NCBI GenBank assembly: GCA_024693135.1
Contig: JAILLN010000010.1
Coordinates: forward strand, 1 to 64,000
Length of the DNA: 64,000 nucleotides
Origin: Lachnospiraceae bacterium
Lineage (GTDB): Bacteria; Bacillota; Clostridia; Lachnospirales; Lachnospiraceae
Direction of reading: 5' to 3'
Shown in pieces: positions 7,843 to 18,241 of this stretch. The notes under the pieces were generated by a model. It made no database searches, was not told the origin of the DNA, and saw only the letters and a program-made list of their open reading frames with translations. Each line of letters opens with the position of its first letter. The stretch's first letter is position 1. The position numbers and the translations under genes are program-made.

Positions 7843-10800
7843 CTACCCCCTGTCCTGCTTTGCCAAAAGCTTCTCAAACTCCTCCTGCGGAAGCGGCTTC
7901 GCGTAATAATAGCCCTGCGCGATATCGCATCCAATGGATTTCAGGAAGTTCACCTGATCGATGGTCTCCACGCCCTCCGCCACCACCTTCATCCCCAGCT
8001 GCTGGGACATGGAGATGGAATTGGAGACGATGATCCTCCCCCTCTTCGTATCCATAACCTCGTCAATGAAAAACCGGTCGATCTTGATCACGTCCACCGG
8101 CGCGTCCTTCAGCATGTTCAATGAGGAGTAGCCGGAGCCGAAGTCGTCCATCTCGATGAGGAAGCCGGCCTCCCTCAGGCTGCTCATCATGGCATACAGG
8201 CCTTCCATGTCCTCGGTAAACATGGTCTCCGTGATCTCAAGCTCCAGATTCCTGGGCTCGATATGATAGCGCCGCACCAGGCTCATCAGCTCCGATACCA
8301 GGTCGGTGGAGCTGACATGCATCCGGGATATGTTCACGGATACCGGAAGATCCCTGCCCTGCTCCTTCAGCTTGGCTAAAAAGATCGCCGCGCTCTCCCA
8401 GATGTATTCATCGATCTGTTTGATAAACCCGTTGCTCTCAAATAAAGGCAGGAATTCTCCCGGCATGCACAGCCCTTTGACCGGATGCCTCCAGCGGACC
8501 AGGGCCTCCGCCCCGCAGATCTTGTCTGTCTTCAGATCCACCTTCGGCTGCAGGAACATCATGAATTCATGCCGTTCGAGGGCGATCTTCATCTCACTTT
8601 CCATCTCGGCGATGCGCAGCTGCTGGATCCGGATCTTATCATCATATACCGCATAATTCGTGAGGGTATTGCCCTTGATGTCCTTCTTCGCGAGCCTCGC
8701 CCTGTCGCACATGAGCCGCACCGGGATATCCCGGTCGGTGATCTTATAGATGCCGAAGCTTAAGGTGGAGCCGCAGCGGCTGGCCTCCGGGAAATGGAAG
8801 GACATGCCAAGCTTCTGGATATATTCCAGGATATCCTGCTCCTTTTCATATTCCAGCAGAACGGAAAAGGCATCGGCCTGATAGCGCCCGGCGATGCCGT
8901 CCCAGGAAAGGCTGTCCCGGATCTGCCTGCCCAGCTCCTTCAGGCAGTTATTTCCGATCTCCACCCCGAAGCGGTCGTTGATGATGCGGAACCGGTCTAT
9001 GTCCACGGCCACCAGGGCAAAGTTGGTGGTGCTCCGCATAAAGATCCGCTCTACGGCCTTGCGGTAAAATGCCTCCGGATTGTAGAGTCCCGTGATGGAA
9101 TCATAATCCGCGCGGAATTCCAGCTCCGTCTTTACCTCCATCTCCGTATTCACATCCTGGATGCAGCCCGTGACCCGCTCCAGACGGTTATTCAACCCCC
9201 GGAGGGTCTGGATGATGATGGTAAAGTAAAGAGAAACGTCATAGCGGTTGATGAGCCGCAGCGTCACCTCATGGGTATCCGGCTCTTCCTTGACCCTTCG
9301 GACGAAATCCAGGAATTTTCCCCGGTCGTCCTTATGGGGCGTCAGGCTTTCCAGAAGGGACCATTCATTCACCAGCATGGCATCATTCAGATGGAACATA
9401 TGCTCATAGGTGGTGCAGACATAATACTCCTGCTCCGAAACCTTATATTCAAAGACAAAGATGCCGGTCAGCTCATTGATGTGCTCGCTCCGCTCAAAAT
9501 TCTGGGCCAGCTCCGTCTGGATCTCACTGTAGCCCCTGACCTGCTCGTACTTCTTGCTGATCACATAATCCTTCACGATATTCTGGGACAGCTCGTTGAT
9601 GTCCCTGGCCGTAAGGAAGACCCGGTCATTCTCAAATACCGCATTGATGGAATACCAATGGTAGGTCCCGTCCTGATAATAAAGCCGGACCTTATTTTCC
9701 ACGCTCTCCCTGCCGATCTTGGCCGCTTCCCTTAAATGGGTGGGCTCCGATGCCGCGAGAAAATCCTCCCGGTCGTCGGGATGCACGATCCGGGTCAGGT
9801 AATAGCTGCGGAGATTCTCATAATTTTCCACCCGCCGCTCCGTCATGACCAGCACGTTGACCTCACGGATCCGGGTGCAGAGATTCTTCTGCAGATCGAT
9901 GTCCCAGATGATGTCCATGGTCTTCAGCATGGCCTTATTGAACTGCTCCATGCTCTCATTGACCTGGGTCATCTGGCGGGAGATGTCCTCCCTGCTGTCT
10001 GCGATGATATAAACCCGGATATTGTTGCGCATCACAAGCTTCGTGGTGCGGCAATGCACGATCCGGCGAAGGCCCGGCGAATATACATCCGAATCCAGGG
10101 ATGCCTGGTCATCCGCAAATTTCTTTAAGGGGCAGTCCACGCACTGCTGGCTGGTGCCCTTCAGGAGCTCATAGCAGTAGCCGATGCACTCCCCGGGGAT
10201 CCGCTCGTTTAAGGCCTCGTTTTTATAGATCAGATGCAGCCTCTCGTCCACGGCATAGGCCCAGGTCTGGATCGGATCCAGGATATTCTTTACCAGGTCA
10301 ATATCGTGGAGGGATACGTTGCGTCCCACAAACTGCTCCTCTTCCCGGAGACGGTTCGTGTAGAACATATAGGTATTTTTATTCTTCGCCTGGGCGGCCT
10401 CCAGGGCCTGGCAGGCCTTTTCATAGAGCTCGCTGATATTCAGGCTGGCGTCATGCGGCACGGTGCTCATGCCGATGGAGATGGTCTTAAGCGCCCGGTC
10501 CGTATATATGCCCCAGGTAATGGTCAGGGAGGAGATCATGAGGGAGGCCTTGTCGCAGAGGATCTTGCCGTCCTTGATCCCATTGAGGGAAGCAAGGATC
10601 ATGCCGTCCTCATCCAGGGCGATGAGATCCGTATTCCGGAGGGTGGCGCAGATGATCTCCATGGATTCATCCAGTGCCGCCTTGGCTTTCTCCTTATTAT
10701 TCAAAGAAAGCGCAGGATAATCCAAAAGCCGGATCAGCATCAGGTTGGCTACGTCCATGGCCGGCTGCTCATCCAGCCTGCGGGCCAGCTCTCCGAAAAA

Positions 10801-11160
10801 GGCGGTACGGTCCGTCACCCGCTCTCCTTCCTCTGGCACGCCCCCTTCGAGGCGGGTCAGCGTGCCCGTCAGGACTGTGCTGCCGCTTTTCGGTTTTCTC
10901 ATAAAAAATTGAAACCAGGGATAATTTCCCGACACGTCCATGACGCGAAGATAGACGTACTCATCCTTCCTCATGTTTTCGAATTCGGAGAAAAACGCCA
11001 CGGCCTTCTTGCAGTCCTCCGGATGGACCTTAAAGCCGATCTCCAGGTTTACCAGAAAGGGTACGATGGTGGGGGCACAGGGCAGCACCGAGCCGATATC
11101 CGACAGGAAATGCATGCTGTCTGCCTCATAATCATATTGGAATTGTAAAACCTCCGCCAT
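7843..11160 (-). CDS. Multidomain EAL phosphodiesterase with PAS-like sensors and degenerate GGDEF domains
   Basis: I choose the ATG at 11160 over the track start at 11199 because GGGAGG sits just before it and the promoter leaves almost no leader for 11199. The product has about 1105 residues: a GGDEF-like remnant (~115-275), PAS-like regions (~420-680), a second GGDEF domain whose signature reads RYQADAF where RxGGDEF is expected (~685-840), and a C-terminal EAL domain (~855-1095). The EAL residues look complete: EALVRW, the Asn in SVNIS, EITE, DDFGSGYSS, VIKID, AEGVET and QGYYYAKP. I predict an active c-di-GMP phosphodiesterase tuned by its sensor domains. No membrane segment is obvious. 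It is the first gene of the five-gene operon. Confidence 0.8.
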   Translation of the reverse strand: MAEVLQFQYDYEADSMHFLSDIGSVLPCAPTIVPFLVNLEIGFKVHPEDCKKAVAFFSEFENMRKDEYVYLRVMDVSGNYPWFQFFMRKPKSGSTVLTGTLTRLEGGVPEEGERVTDRTAFFGELARRLDEQPAMDVANLMLIRLLDYPALSLNNKEKAKAALDESMEIICATLRNTDLIALDEDGMILASLNGIKDGKILCDKASLMISSLTITWGIYTDRALKTISIGMSTVPHDASLNISELYEKACQALEAAQAKNKNTYMFYTNRLREEEQFVGRNVSLHDIDLVKNILDPIQTWAYAVDERLHLIYKNEALNERIPGECIGYCYELLKGTSQQCVDCPLKKFADDQASLDSDVYSPGLRRIVHCRTTKLVMRNNIRVYIIADSREDISRQMTQVNESMEQFNKAMLKTMDIIWDIDLQKNLCTRIREVNVLVMTERRVENYENLRSYYLTRIVHPDDREDFLAASEPTHLREAAKIGRESVENKVRLYYQDGTYHWYSINAVFENDRVFLTARDINELSQNIVKDYVISKKYEQVRGYSEIQTELAQNFERSEHINELTGIFVFEYKVSEQEYYVCTTYEHMFHLNDAMLVNEWSLLESLTPHKDDRGKFLDFVRRVKEEPDTHEVTLRLINRYDVSLYFTIIIQTLRGLNNRLERVTGCIQDVNTEMEVKTELEFRADYDSITGLYNPEAFYRKAVERIFMRSTTNFALVAVDIDRFRIINDRFGVEIGNNCLKELGRQIRDSLSWDGIAGRYQADAFSVLLEYEKEQDILEYIQKLGMSFHFPEASRCGSTLSFGIYKITDRDIPVRLMCDRARLAKKDIKGNTLTNYAVYDDKIRIQQLRIAEMESEMKIALERHEFMMFLQPKVDLKTDKICGAEALVRWRHPVKGLCMPGEFLPLFESNGFIKQIDEYIWESAAIFLAKLKEQGRDLPVSVNISRMHVSSTDLVSELMSLVRRYHIEPRNLELEITETMFTEDMEGLYAMMSSLREAGFLIEMDDFGSGYSSLNMLKDAPVDVIKIDRFFIDEVMDTKRGRIIVSNSISMSQQLGMKVVAEGVETIDQVNFLKSIGCDIAQGYYYAKPLPQEEFEKLLAKQDRG

Positions 11161-11211
11161 CTGTCCTCCCAGGCCAAAGGCCTTTTTCTGAAAAGCCATT
11201 AATACACGCTA

Positions 11212-11240
11212 ATCATATCAAACAATTTACATAAAATCAA
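11212..11240 (-). promoter_or_regulatory. Sigma-A promoter of the EAL/HD-GYP/PilT/ABC operon
   Basis: TTGATT (11235-11240) and TATGAT (11212-11217) are 17 bp apart on the minus strand, about 50 bp before the EAL start. The spacer contains the sequence TTATGTAAA, which recurs elsewhere in the window. Confidence 0.6.
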
Positions 11241-11343
11241 CGGTGCAATGACCTCAAATCCCTGAGTTCCGAAGTCTGATATAGCACAACCGATTTTCAA
11301 ACGGCAGTGAAATACCTTCGCGGGTATAAGCAGGGGAAGGGCT

Positions 11344-12477
11344 TTACAGCAGGAAATCCGCCAGGATCGGATTGGACACCGCAAGACCCCGCTCCGTAAG
11401 AAAGAGCCGGTCTTCCCCAAACACCAGGAGTCCTTCCCGGCAATGACGCCTCACGGATTCCCCATATACCCCAAGGAGGTCCCTCCCGAAGCGCTCCTTA
11501 AAGTCCGAAAGGCTCACCCCCCGCGTCATCCGAAGGCCTAGAAACATGAATTCCTCCATCTTTTCTTTCTCAGTGAGGAGATGATCCTCTGCCAGGGAAT
11601 GCTCCGGATCTTTGATGTAGGCGCGGATATCCGCCGTATTCCGCATGCGGTGCCCGTCCAATAGGGATGCGGCTCCGGCTCCCAGTCCCAGATAATCCCG
11701 GCATTCCCAGTTGCGTACATTATGCCGGCATTCCCTGCCCGGCTTTGCATAATTCGAGATCTCAACCCGGCGGTATCCCTTTTGGTCCAGATATGCTGAC
11801 GTCATCTCATCGATGGCAATGCACTCCTCCTCGGCGGGAAGCCGGAGGAGCCCGGCCTCAGCCTTTGCATAAAGCGGAGTCCCCGGCTCCAGGATCAGGG
11901 AATAGACCGAGATATGCTCCGGATCAAGCCCGGCCACGGCTTTCAGCGTCTGCTTTGCTGTCTTTACCGTCTCTTCCGGGATGCCCGTCATCAGATCCAC
12001 ATTCAGGTTGTCAAAGCCCGCCCTTCTCAGGCCTTCATAGGTACGTAAGAAATCTGCATGATCGTGGATTCTTCCCAGAGCCTCAAGCTCAGCGGCATGG
12101 ATGGACTGGCAGCCGATGCTCACCCGGCTGATCCCTGCTTCCCGGTAATCTTCCGTGGCCTCTTCCCGGAAAGTCCCGGGGTTCATCTCCATGGAGATCT
12201 CCGCATCCGTTTCAAAGGGAGCCATTTCTTTTAATTTACATAATATATTCTTTATGTAAACCGATGGGACCAGGGAGGGAGTTCCTCCGCCGATATATAC
12301 CGTCTGGATCGTCTTTTGGGAAAGCACTTTCGAATAAAGCCCCGCTTCCTTAAGCAGGGCTTCGAAATAAGGCCGGTACGCCTCCTCCTCTCCCGATACG
12401 GAAAGGAAATCGCAATACTGGCATTTGCGTGCACAGAAAGGCACGTGGATATAGATGGAGCAGTCCTTATTCATCAT
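11344..12477 (-). CDS. hemW: HemW-type radical SAM heme chaperone
   Basis: The 377 residues open with [17 protein letters not shown], which carries the radical-SAM CxxxCxxC cluster with the extra HemW-type Cys-Asp-Phe context. GGGTPS follows at ~55-60. HemW is related to HemN coproporphyrinogen oxidase but acts as a heme-binding and heme-delivery protein. In anaerobes it is often annotated as oxygen-independent coproporphyrinogen III oxidase. It overlaps the end of lepA by 11 bp, the common lepA-hemW order in Firmicutes, so both are probably co-translated. The gene contains a pair of facing TTTACATAA sequences around 12236-12261. Confidence 0.85.
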   Translation of the reverse strand: MMNKDCSIYIHVPFCARKCQYCDFLSVSGEEEAYRPYFEALLKEAGLYSKVLSQKTIQTVYIGGGTPSLVPSVYIKNILCKLKEMAPFETDAEISMEMNPGTFREEATEDYREAGISRVSIGCQSIHAAELEALGRIHDHADFLRTYEGLRRAGFDNLNVDLMTGIPEETVKTAKQTLKAVAGLDPEHISVYSLILEPGTPLYAKAEAGLLRLPAEEECIAIDEMTSAYLDQKGYRRVEISNYAKPGRECRHNVRNWECRDYLGLGAGAASLLDGHRMRNTADIRAYIKDPEHSLAEDHLLTEKEKMEEFMFLGLRMTRGVSLSDFKERFGRDLLGVYGESVRRHCREGLLVFGEDRLFLTERGLAVSNPILADFLL

Positions 12478-14278
12478 CCAGCTTCAGGACGGAAAGGAAG
12501 GCCTTTTGCGGGATCTCCACATTGCCGATCTCCCTCATTTTCTTCTTCCCCTCCTTCTGCTTCTCTAAAAGCTTCCGCTTTCTGGTAATGTCTCCGCCAT
12601 AGCACTTGGCCAGCACATCCTTACGGACGGCCTTCACGGTCTCCCTGGCGATGATCTTGCCTCCCACGGCCGCCTGGATGGGGATCTCGAAGAGATGCCT
12701 GGGGATCTCTCCCTTCAGCTTCTCGCACATCCGGCTCCCCCTCTCATAGGCATTGTCCTTAAATACGATGAAGGAAAGGGCATCCACGTATTCATGGTTG
12801 ATCAGGATATCCAGCTTCACCAGCTCGGACCGCCTGTATTCCTTCATCTCATAATCAAAGCTGGCATAGCCCCTTGACCTGCTTTTCAGCGCATCGAAGA
12901 AATCATAGATGATCTCATTGAGCGGCAGGTCATATTTCAGGAGCACGCGGGTCTCCTCCATGTATTCCATGCCGGTCTGTACTCCGCGCCGCTCCTGGCA
13001 GAGCCGGATGATGGCGCCCAGGTACTCCGTGGATACCATGATCTCCGCCGCCACGATGGGTTCCTCCATATAGTCCGTTTCCGACGGATCCGGAAGGTTC
13101 GCGGGATTGGTCAGCTCGATCATGGTCCCGTCCGTCTTATGCACCCGGTATACCACGCCGGGAGCCGTCGTCACCAGATCAAGCCCGTATTCCCTCTCCA
13201 GCCTCTCCTGGATGATGTCCAGATGAAGCAGCCCAAGGAATCCGCACCGGAAGCCAAACCCCAGAGCCACGGAGGTTTCCGGCTCGTAGCTTAAGGAGGC
13301 GTCGTTGAGCTGGAGCTTTTCTAAAGCATCCCGCAGATCCGGGTATTTCTGGGTATCGGCCGGATAGATCCCGCAGTAGACCATGGGATTTACCTTCTTG
13401 TACCCGGGAAGGGCTTCCTTGCAGGGCTTCTTGGCATTCGTCACCGTATCCCCCACCCTGGTCTCCCGTACATCCTTGATGGATGCCGTGATATAGCCCA
13501 CCATTCCGGCAGAGAGCTCTTCGCAGGGGATGAACTGGCCGGCTCCGAAATAACCCACCTCCACCACCTCATCCTGGTGCCCGGTAGCCATAAACCGGAC
13601 CGGATCCCCGGGATGAATGCTCCCGTCAAAGACCCGGATGAATACGATGACCCCCTTATAGGAATCATAGACCGAATCAAAGATCAGGCATTTTAGCGGC
13701 TCCTCCGCAGAGCCCTTGGGCGAAGGCACCTTTGATACGATCTCCTCCAGCACCTCATCGATGCCGGTGCCGTTTTTGGCGGAGATCCGCGGAGCGTCCA
13801 TGGCCTCGATGCCGATCACGTCCTCGATCTCCGCAGCCACCCGGTCCGGGTCCGCACTGGGAAGGTCGATCTTATTGAGCACCGGAAATACCTCCAGGTC
13901 ATGGTCCAGCGCCAGATAAACGGTGGCCAGGGTCTGTGCCTCGATGCCCTGGGCCGAATCCACCACGAGCACCGCTCCGTCGCATGCCGCAAGAGACCGG
14001 CTGACCTCATAGTTGAAGTCCACATGCCCCGGGGTGTCGATCAGATTAAAGATATATTCCTCCCCGTTTTTGGCATGATAGATGGTACGGACCGCCTGAG
14101 ACTTGATGGTGATCCCCCGCTCCCGCTCCAGCTCCATATTGTCCAGCACCTGGTCCTGCATCTCCCGCTCGGTCAGGAGGCCTGTCCTCTCCAGGATCCG
14201 GTCTGCCAGGGTGGATTTTCCATGATCTATATGTGCGATGATGCTGAAATTGCGGATATGATCCTGTGATATGCCCAT
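12467..14278 (-). CDS. lepA: Elongation factor 4 (LepA), ribosome back-translocation GTPase
   Basis: The track start at 14326 adds an unlikely leader. The ATG at 14278 ([20 protein letters not shown]) matches the family start and is preceded by GAGG with five bases of spacing. The 603-residue product has the GTPase motifs [14 protein letters not shown] and NKIDLP, then domains II-V and the LepA-specific C-terminal domain ([23 protein letters not shown]-like ending). LepA moves stalled ribosomes backward and aids initiation and subunit assembly. Length is normal. It lies 24 bp past the rpsT terminator. Confidence 0.93.
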   Translation of the reverse strand: MGISQDHIRNFSIIAHIDHGKSTLADRILERTGLLTEREMQDQVLDNMELERERGITIKSQAVRTIYHAKNGEEYIFNLIDTPGHVDFNYEVSRSLAACDGAVLVVDSAQGIEAQTLATVYLALDHDLEVFPVLNKIDLPSADPDRVAAEIEDVIGIEAMDAPRISAKNGTGIDEVLEEIVSKVPSPKGSAEEPLKCLIFDSVYDSYKGVIVFIRVFDGSIHPGDPVRFMATGHQDEVVEVGYFGAGQFIPCEELSAGMVGYITASIKDVRETRVGDTVTNAKKPCKEALPGYKKVNPMVYCGIYPADTQKYPDLRDALEKLQLNDASLSYEPETSVALGFGFRCGFLGLLHLDIIQERLEREYGLDLVTTAPGVVYRVHKTDGTMIELTNPANLPDPSETDYMEEPIVAAEIMVSTEYLGAIIRLCQERRGVQTGMEYMEETRVLLKYDLPLNEIIYDFFDALKSRSRGYASFDYEMKEYRRSELVKLDILINHEYVDALSFIVFKDNAYERGSRMCEKLKGEIPRHLFEIPIQAAVGGKIIARETVKAVRKDVLAKCYGGDITRKRKLLEKQKEGKKKMREIGNVEIPQKAFLSVLKLDDE

Positions 14279-14302
14279 ATCTACCTCATTGGTCAAGCAA
14301 TA

Positions 14303-14333
14303 CAAAACGCCCGATGCATAGCGCACCGGGCGG
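14303..14333 (-). terminator. Intrinsic terminator after rpsT
   Basis: On the minus strand, CGCCCGGTGC pairs with GCATCGGGCG (one G-U) around a five-base loop, followed by TTTTGTATT. It sits between the rpsT stop and the lepA start, so lepA needs readthrough or its own promoter. Confidence 0.7.
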
Positions 14334-14360
14334 CTACCTTTGCGAAGCGTAAATCAAAAA

Positions 14361-14624
14361 TTATGCCATCTTATTCACCGCTTTCGTCAAGCGGGAAACT
14401 TTCCTGGAGACATTGCTCTTATGATAAACGCCCTTGGAGCCGGCTTTTTCAATATCTGAAATAGCGGCCTTCAATGCGTTGTCTGCTGCGCTCTTATCCG
14501 AAGACTCGATCGCTGCGTAGACCTTCTTGATCGCGGTCTTGACGCTGCTTCTCACAGATTTGTTCGCCTCGGCTCTCTTGCGGCTCGTAAGGATCCGTTT
14601 CTTTGCCGATTTTATATTTGCCAT
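14361..14624 (-). CDS. rpsT: 30S ribosomal protein S20
   Basis: The ATG at 14624 gives 87 residues beginning MANIKSAKKRI, the conserved S20 start. GGGAGGTG lies eight bases upstream, so the longer track ORF (14666) is rejected. S20 binds 16S rRNA early in small-subunit assembly. The product is highly basic with two long helices, as expected. It has its own promoter upstream and a terminator downstream, so it is likely a monocistronic unit with some readthrough into lepA-hemW. Confidence 0.95.
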   Translation of the reverse strand: MANIKSAKKRILTSRKRAEANKSVRSSVKTAIKKVYAAIESSDKSAADNALKAAISDIEKAGSKGVYHKSNVSRKVSRLTKAVNKMA

Positions 14625-14703
14625 GATCACACCTCCCATCCTTTCAAAATCGGTGCAGGTTGGCATTGAATCTCAATGGTTGAACCCGAACACACTCAAA
14701 CAT

Positions 14704-14731
14704 TCTATAACAGAATCGACCCTGATGTCAA
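14704..14731 (-). promoter_or_regulatory. Sigma-A promoter of rpsT
   Basis: A perfect TTGACA (14726-14731) is followed 16 bp later by TATAGA (14704-14709) on the minus strand, leaving a leader of about 70 nt before the rpsT ATG. Confidence 0.6.
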
Positions 14732-14769
14732 CACATATTTTGCTTTTATTCCTTTCCGGATGGAGAAAG

Positions 14770-17700
14770 CTACAGGAGCAGGAGCTTGATCTTTCCTGCC
14801 TTCTCCCCGGCCTCGTCATAATCAAAGGCATCCAGGGCGCTGCGCATCTGGCCGATGAGCTCATTGATCCTGGGATCTGCGGCGCGCATCCCGTTCAAGA
14901 CCTCCGCCACCTGCTCTGCTTCCGAAAACTCCATGTTCTCCAGCTTGGAAAGCAGGTCTCCCACAATGGCCAGAAGCGTCTCCGGGGCGATCTCCTCCAT
15001 CGGCTCCGCCGGCTCGTCCTTCTTTTCATCCCCGATCACCTGGGCAATGGAGCCTGCCACCTCCCTGTACAGGGGCAGAAGCTTCGGATGCTCCTCCCGG
15101 ATCTCCTCGATCCGCTTATCCTTAGCCAGATCCTCCAGCTTCTTTGCCTGGGCCGAAAGCTCCCCGGCACCGATATAATTGGCCGAGCTCTTCAGGCCAT
15201 GGACCGAGATCTGGTAATTATCCCAGTCCTCTGCTTCATAGTATTGGATGATGGCATCCAATGCCCTGTCCTTTAAGAACGTGCCGAGAAGATCCCGGTA
15301 TACCCCCTTGTCTCCCACGCAGTTGGACAATCCCACAGACAGGTCTATCCCCTGAAGGCCCTCAAATTCATTCTTGAAAAATACCGCCGGAGAAAGGCCC
15401 GCCCCGGATGCCTCCTGTGCCGGCCCCCGGTTCACTTCCTCCCGGACAGCCTCCTGCTTTTCCTCCGGAATGAAGCGCATCATGACCTCCGAAAGCTTCT
15501 TCTGGTTGATGGGCTTCGAGAGGTAATCATTCATTCCCGCATCCAGGAACATCTTATCCATGCCCTTTATGGCATTGGCCGTAAGCGCCACTACCGGCAT
15601 GGTTCCTTCTTTCTTTTCCATATGCCGGATATGGGTCGTGGTCTCGATGCCGTCCATCTTGGGCATCATATGATCCATGAAGATGATATCGTAATCCTGC
15701 CTCTCATGGAACCGCTCCAGGGCTTCCTCTCCGGAGCCCGCCAGCACGACCTCCACGCCATACTGCCCGATAAGCCCCTTGGCCACCTCCAGGTTCACCC
15801 GGTTGTCGTCCACGATCATGACCCTGGCGGAAGGCGCCTTAAAGGGTACCCGGAAGATCTCGCTCTCCGGCTTGGAATAATTCTCCTGATCAAAGCTGCA
15901 GGGCGTATCGTCCGTGATCCCCTGCGGTACATGGAAGAAGAACTCCGAACCTACCCCGTATTCGGACTCCACGCCCACATCTCCTCCCATGAGGCGGAGG
16001 AGGTTGCGGGTAATGACGAGCCCCAGGCCCGTGCCCTTGATGGATTTGTTCCTCGCGGTATCCACCTGGCTGAAGGATTCAAAGAGCCTGCCCATGTCTT
16101 CCTTTCGGATGCCTATGCCGGTATCCTTCACGGCCGCGTGGAGAATGCCGGAGTCCCTTCCCTTCTTCTCCCAGGCAAGCCTCAGGACGATGCTGCCCTT
16201 ATTGGTAAATTTCGTGGCATTGGTCAGGAGGTTCAGCAGCACCTGCTTCACCCTGTCCGCATCCCCATACAGGCCGTCCGGGATCTCTCCCTCAAATTCC
16301 ACGCGGAATGCCACCTCCCGCTCGGAAAGCCTTACCTGTACGATGGCACAGATATCATGCAGCAGGGAAGACAGCCGGTATTCTCCGGGTATGATCTCGA
16401 ACTTCCCGGATTCGATCTTGGAGAAGTCCAGAATGTCATTGACTATGGCCAGAAGGCTGTCCGCGGCATTCTTGATGTCCGAAGTATACTTCCTGGCATT
16501 GCCCGTAAGCCCCGGCTCGGTCAGGATCAGCTCGGAGAAGCCCACGATGGCATTCATGGGGGTCCTGATCTCATGGGACATGGAGGAAAGGAAATCCGAC
16601 TTGGCCCGGCTGGCGCTCTCCGACTTGTGCTTCATGATATAGGAGGAGATCACCCTGGTCACGGCCACCAGCGTAGCCACCGTGCCCTCCGGCCATTTAT
16701 ACTCCGGATTCAGATGCTCATAATCAATGACACCGATGATCTGGCTTGCAGAAATGATGGCCACCAGCATATGGGAGGTATGATTCGCGCCCATGAGCCT
16801 CCTGGTCTCTTCCCTGAACTTCACCATCACGTCGCTGTCGCAGACAAGAAAGTCATTTTCATAGACCAGGCTATACATCAGATCCACTTCAGCGGGCTCG
16901 CTCCTCCGCCTCTGCCCCCTGTGGAAGCCCGTCTGCATCGGACCCGAAGTCCAGTCATAGAGGCACTGCTCCATCCCCGGTGCATCCAGCCGCTCATTGA
17001 TGTGGATGGTCAGGAGATTAAACTGGGTGCCCACGTATTCCAGCAGCATCCCCATAGCGCTTGAAAGGTCCTGGGTATGCTCCAGGATATTGAAGGCAAA
17101 GCTTACCGTATCAAACCGGGCTCCCTGCGTGGACTGGACCACATTATCGCTTTCGGTGGAGGTTTCCTGGCTCACGACCTTCATCAGGTCTTCCTTCGTG
17201 GAGAAGTACCGGACGATATAATCCAGGCCGCCGATGTCTGCCGCCCCGGTATACATATGCTCGATGGAGCGCTCCATGCCGGTCTGCATCATCAGCATTC
17301 CCTCTTCGCTGATCTCCGGCAGGATGCCCACGAAGGAACCCCTGTTCAGCCGGATCAGCATATCCCCCGAACGGGTGCAGCTCTTGAGCACCTCCGCCAC
17401 GTGCACGATGATGGCATTGGCAAAGATCGCGCCATAGGTATCGTCGATCTGCTTCATATTGAGGATCTTGAAGAACATCAATGTGATCTTTTCATTCGGG
17501 TCAGCGATCCGGCTGTCTATGACCTTATTTCCCACTTCCCAGGTATAAAAATCCGTCACGCCGTCCTTCTTGGAATTTTCCAGAAGGTCGCGCTCATGCC
17601 GCTTCTCTTCCTCGATATCCCGGAATTTCCCCACCAGCTTCGCGGGCTTCCCGTGGTCATAGACAATGGTGCCTTCCACCTTGATCCAGCGGAAGGGCTC

Positions 17701-18234
17701 TGTCGTCTTCCAGCGGAAACGCATGTCGAAGGGCTCCGTGATCTTCCCATTCTTAAAGTCGATCACCTTCTGGATATCGTCATGATAGAAGATCCCCCCG
17801 CCCACGGCCACATCCAGGAAGTTCTCCAGGCGGATGTCCCCATGGGTCTCCTCTTCGCCCCGGCCCTCCAGCGTGCCGAAGGCCTGCATCACATCCATTT
17901 CATAATCGTACTCGAAGATCACGTCCCTGGAGCTTTCAAAAGCCAGACGGTACCGCTCCTCCTCCGTGCTCAGCACCAGGAAAAGCTTTTCCTCCCGTCT
18001 CTGCTGGTTCTTCATGAAAAGATAGAAGATCACGGCAGAAGGCAGCACGGCCAAAAACACGCCCAGAAGCGATGGCAGCAGCATATCCCGTATCCCCAGC
18101 TTTTCCGGCCCGAAATACCCGATCAGCAATAAAACGGCCAGGCTCAAAGCCACGCCTGGAAGCAGCACGGCCAGGAGCCGCTTTGCCGACACATGCATTC
18201 CATTCTGTTTGATCTGTTCCCTCACGTCCTTCAT
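14770..18234 (-). CDS. Membrane hybrid histidine kinase: PAS, GGDEF-like, GAF, HisKA, HATPase, receiver, HPt
   Basis: The 1154 residues form a complete phosphorelay in one chain. Two membrane helices lie at ~20-40 and ~50-73, a PAS domain at ~90-210, a GGDEF-like domain at ~225-355 with a ruined signature (RLNRGSFVGIL), a GAF domain at ~370-530, and HisKA with His554 (SMSHEIRTPM). The ATPase domain has N-box LLTNATKFT, DTGIGI and GTGLGL. The receiver has Asp854 (FMDHMMP) and Lys907, and the HPt domain has His1012 (VHGLKSSA). It likely passes phosphate to an unlinked response regulator. It lies seven bases after DUF4317, so they probably share a transcript. The ligand is unknown. Confidence 0.88.
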   Translation of the reverse strand: MKDVREQIKQNGMHVSAKRLLAVLLPGVALSLAVLLLIGYFGPEKLGIRDMLLPSLLGVFLAVLPSAVIFYLFMKNQQRREEKLFLVLSTEEERYRLAFESSRDVIFEYDYEMDVMQAFGTLEGRGEEETHGDIRLENFLDVAVGGGIFYHDDIQKVIDFKNGKITEPFDMRFRWKTTEPFRWIKVEGTIVYDHGKPAKLVGKFRDIEEEKRHERDLLENSKKDGVTDFYTWEVGNKVIDSRIADPNEKITLMFFKILNMKQIDDTYGAIFANAIIVHVAEVLKSCTRSGDMLIRLNRGSFVGILPEISEEGMLMMQTGMERSIEHMYTGAADIGGLDYIVRYFSTKEDLMKVVSQETSTESDNVVQSTQGARFDTVSFAFNILEHTQDLSSAMGMLLEYVGTQFNLLTIHINERLDAPGMEQCLYDWTSGPMQTGFHRGQRRRSEPAEVDLMYSLVYENDFLVCDSDVMVKFREETRRLMGANHTSHMLVAIISASQIIGVIDYEHLNPEYKWPEGTVATLVAVTRVISSYIMKHKSESASRAKSDFLSSMSHEIRTPMNAIVGFSELILTEPGLTGNARKYTSDIKNAADSLLAIVNDILDFSKIESGKFEIIPGEYRLSSLLHDICAIVQVRLSEREVAFRVEFEGEIPDGLYGDADRVKQVLLNLLTNATKFTNKGSIVLRLAWEKKGRDSGILHAAVKDTGIGIRKEDMGRLFESFSQVDTARNKSIKGTGLGLVITRNLLRLMGGDVGVESEYGVGSEFFFHVPQGITDDTPCSFDQENYSKPESEIFRVPFKAPSARVMIVDDNRVNLEVAKGLIGQYGVEVVLAGSGEEALERFHERQDYDIIFMDHMMPKMDGIETTTHIRHMEKKEGTMPVVALTANAIKGMDKMFLDAGMNDYLSKPINQKKLSEVMMRFIPEEKQEAVREEVNRGPAQEASGAGLSPAVFFKNEFEGLQGIDLSVGLSNCVGDKGVYRDLLGTFLKDRALDAIIQYYEAEDWDNYQISVHGLKSSANYIGAGELSAQAKKLEDLAKDKRIEEIREEHPKLLPLYREVAGSIAQVIGDEKKDEPAEPMEEIAPETLLAIVGDLLSKLENMEFSEAEQVAEVLNGMRAADPRINELIGQMRSALDAFDYDEAGEKAGKIKLLLL

Positions 18235-18241
18235 AAGAATC

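Noticed and set aside
14625-14703. Riboswitch in the rpsT leader
   Set aside because: The leader is short and I see no known aptamer motif. S20 autoregulation would need no aptamer.
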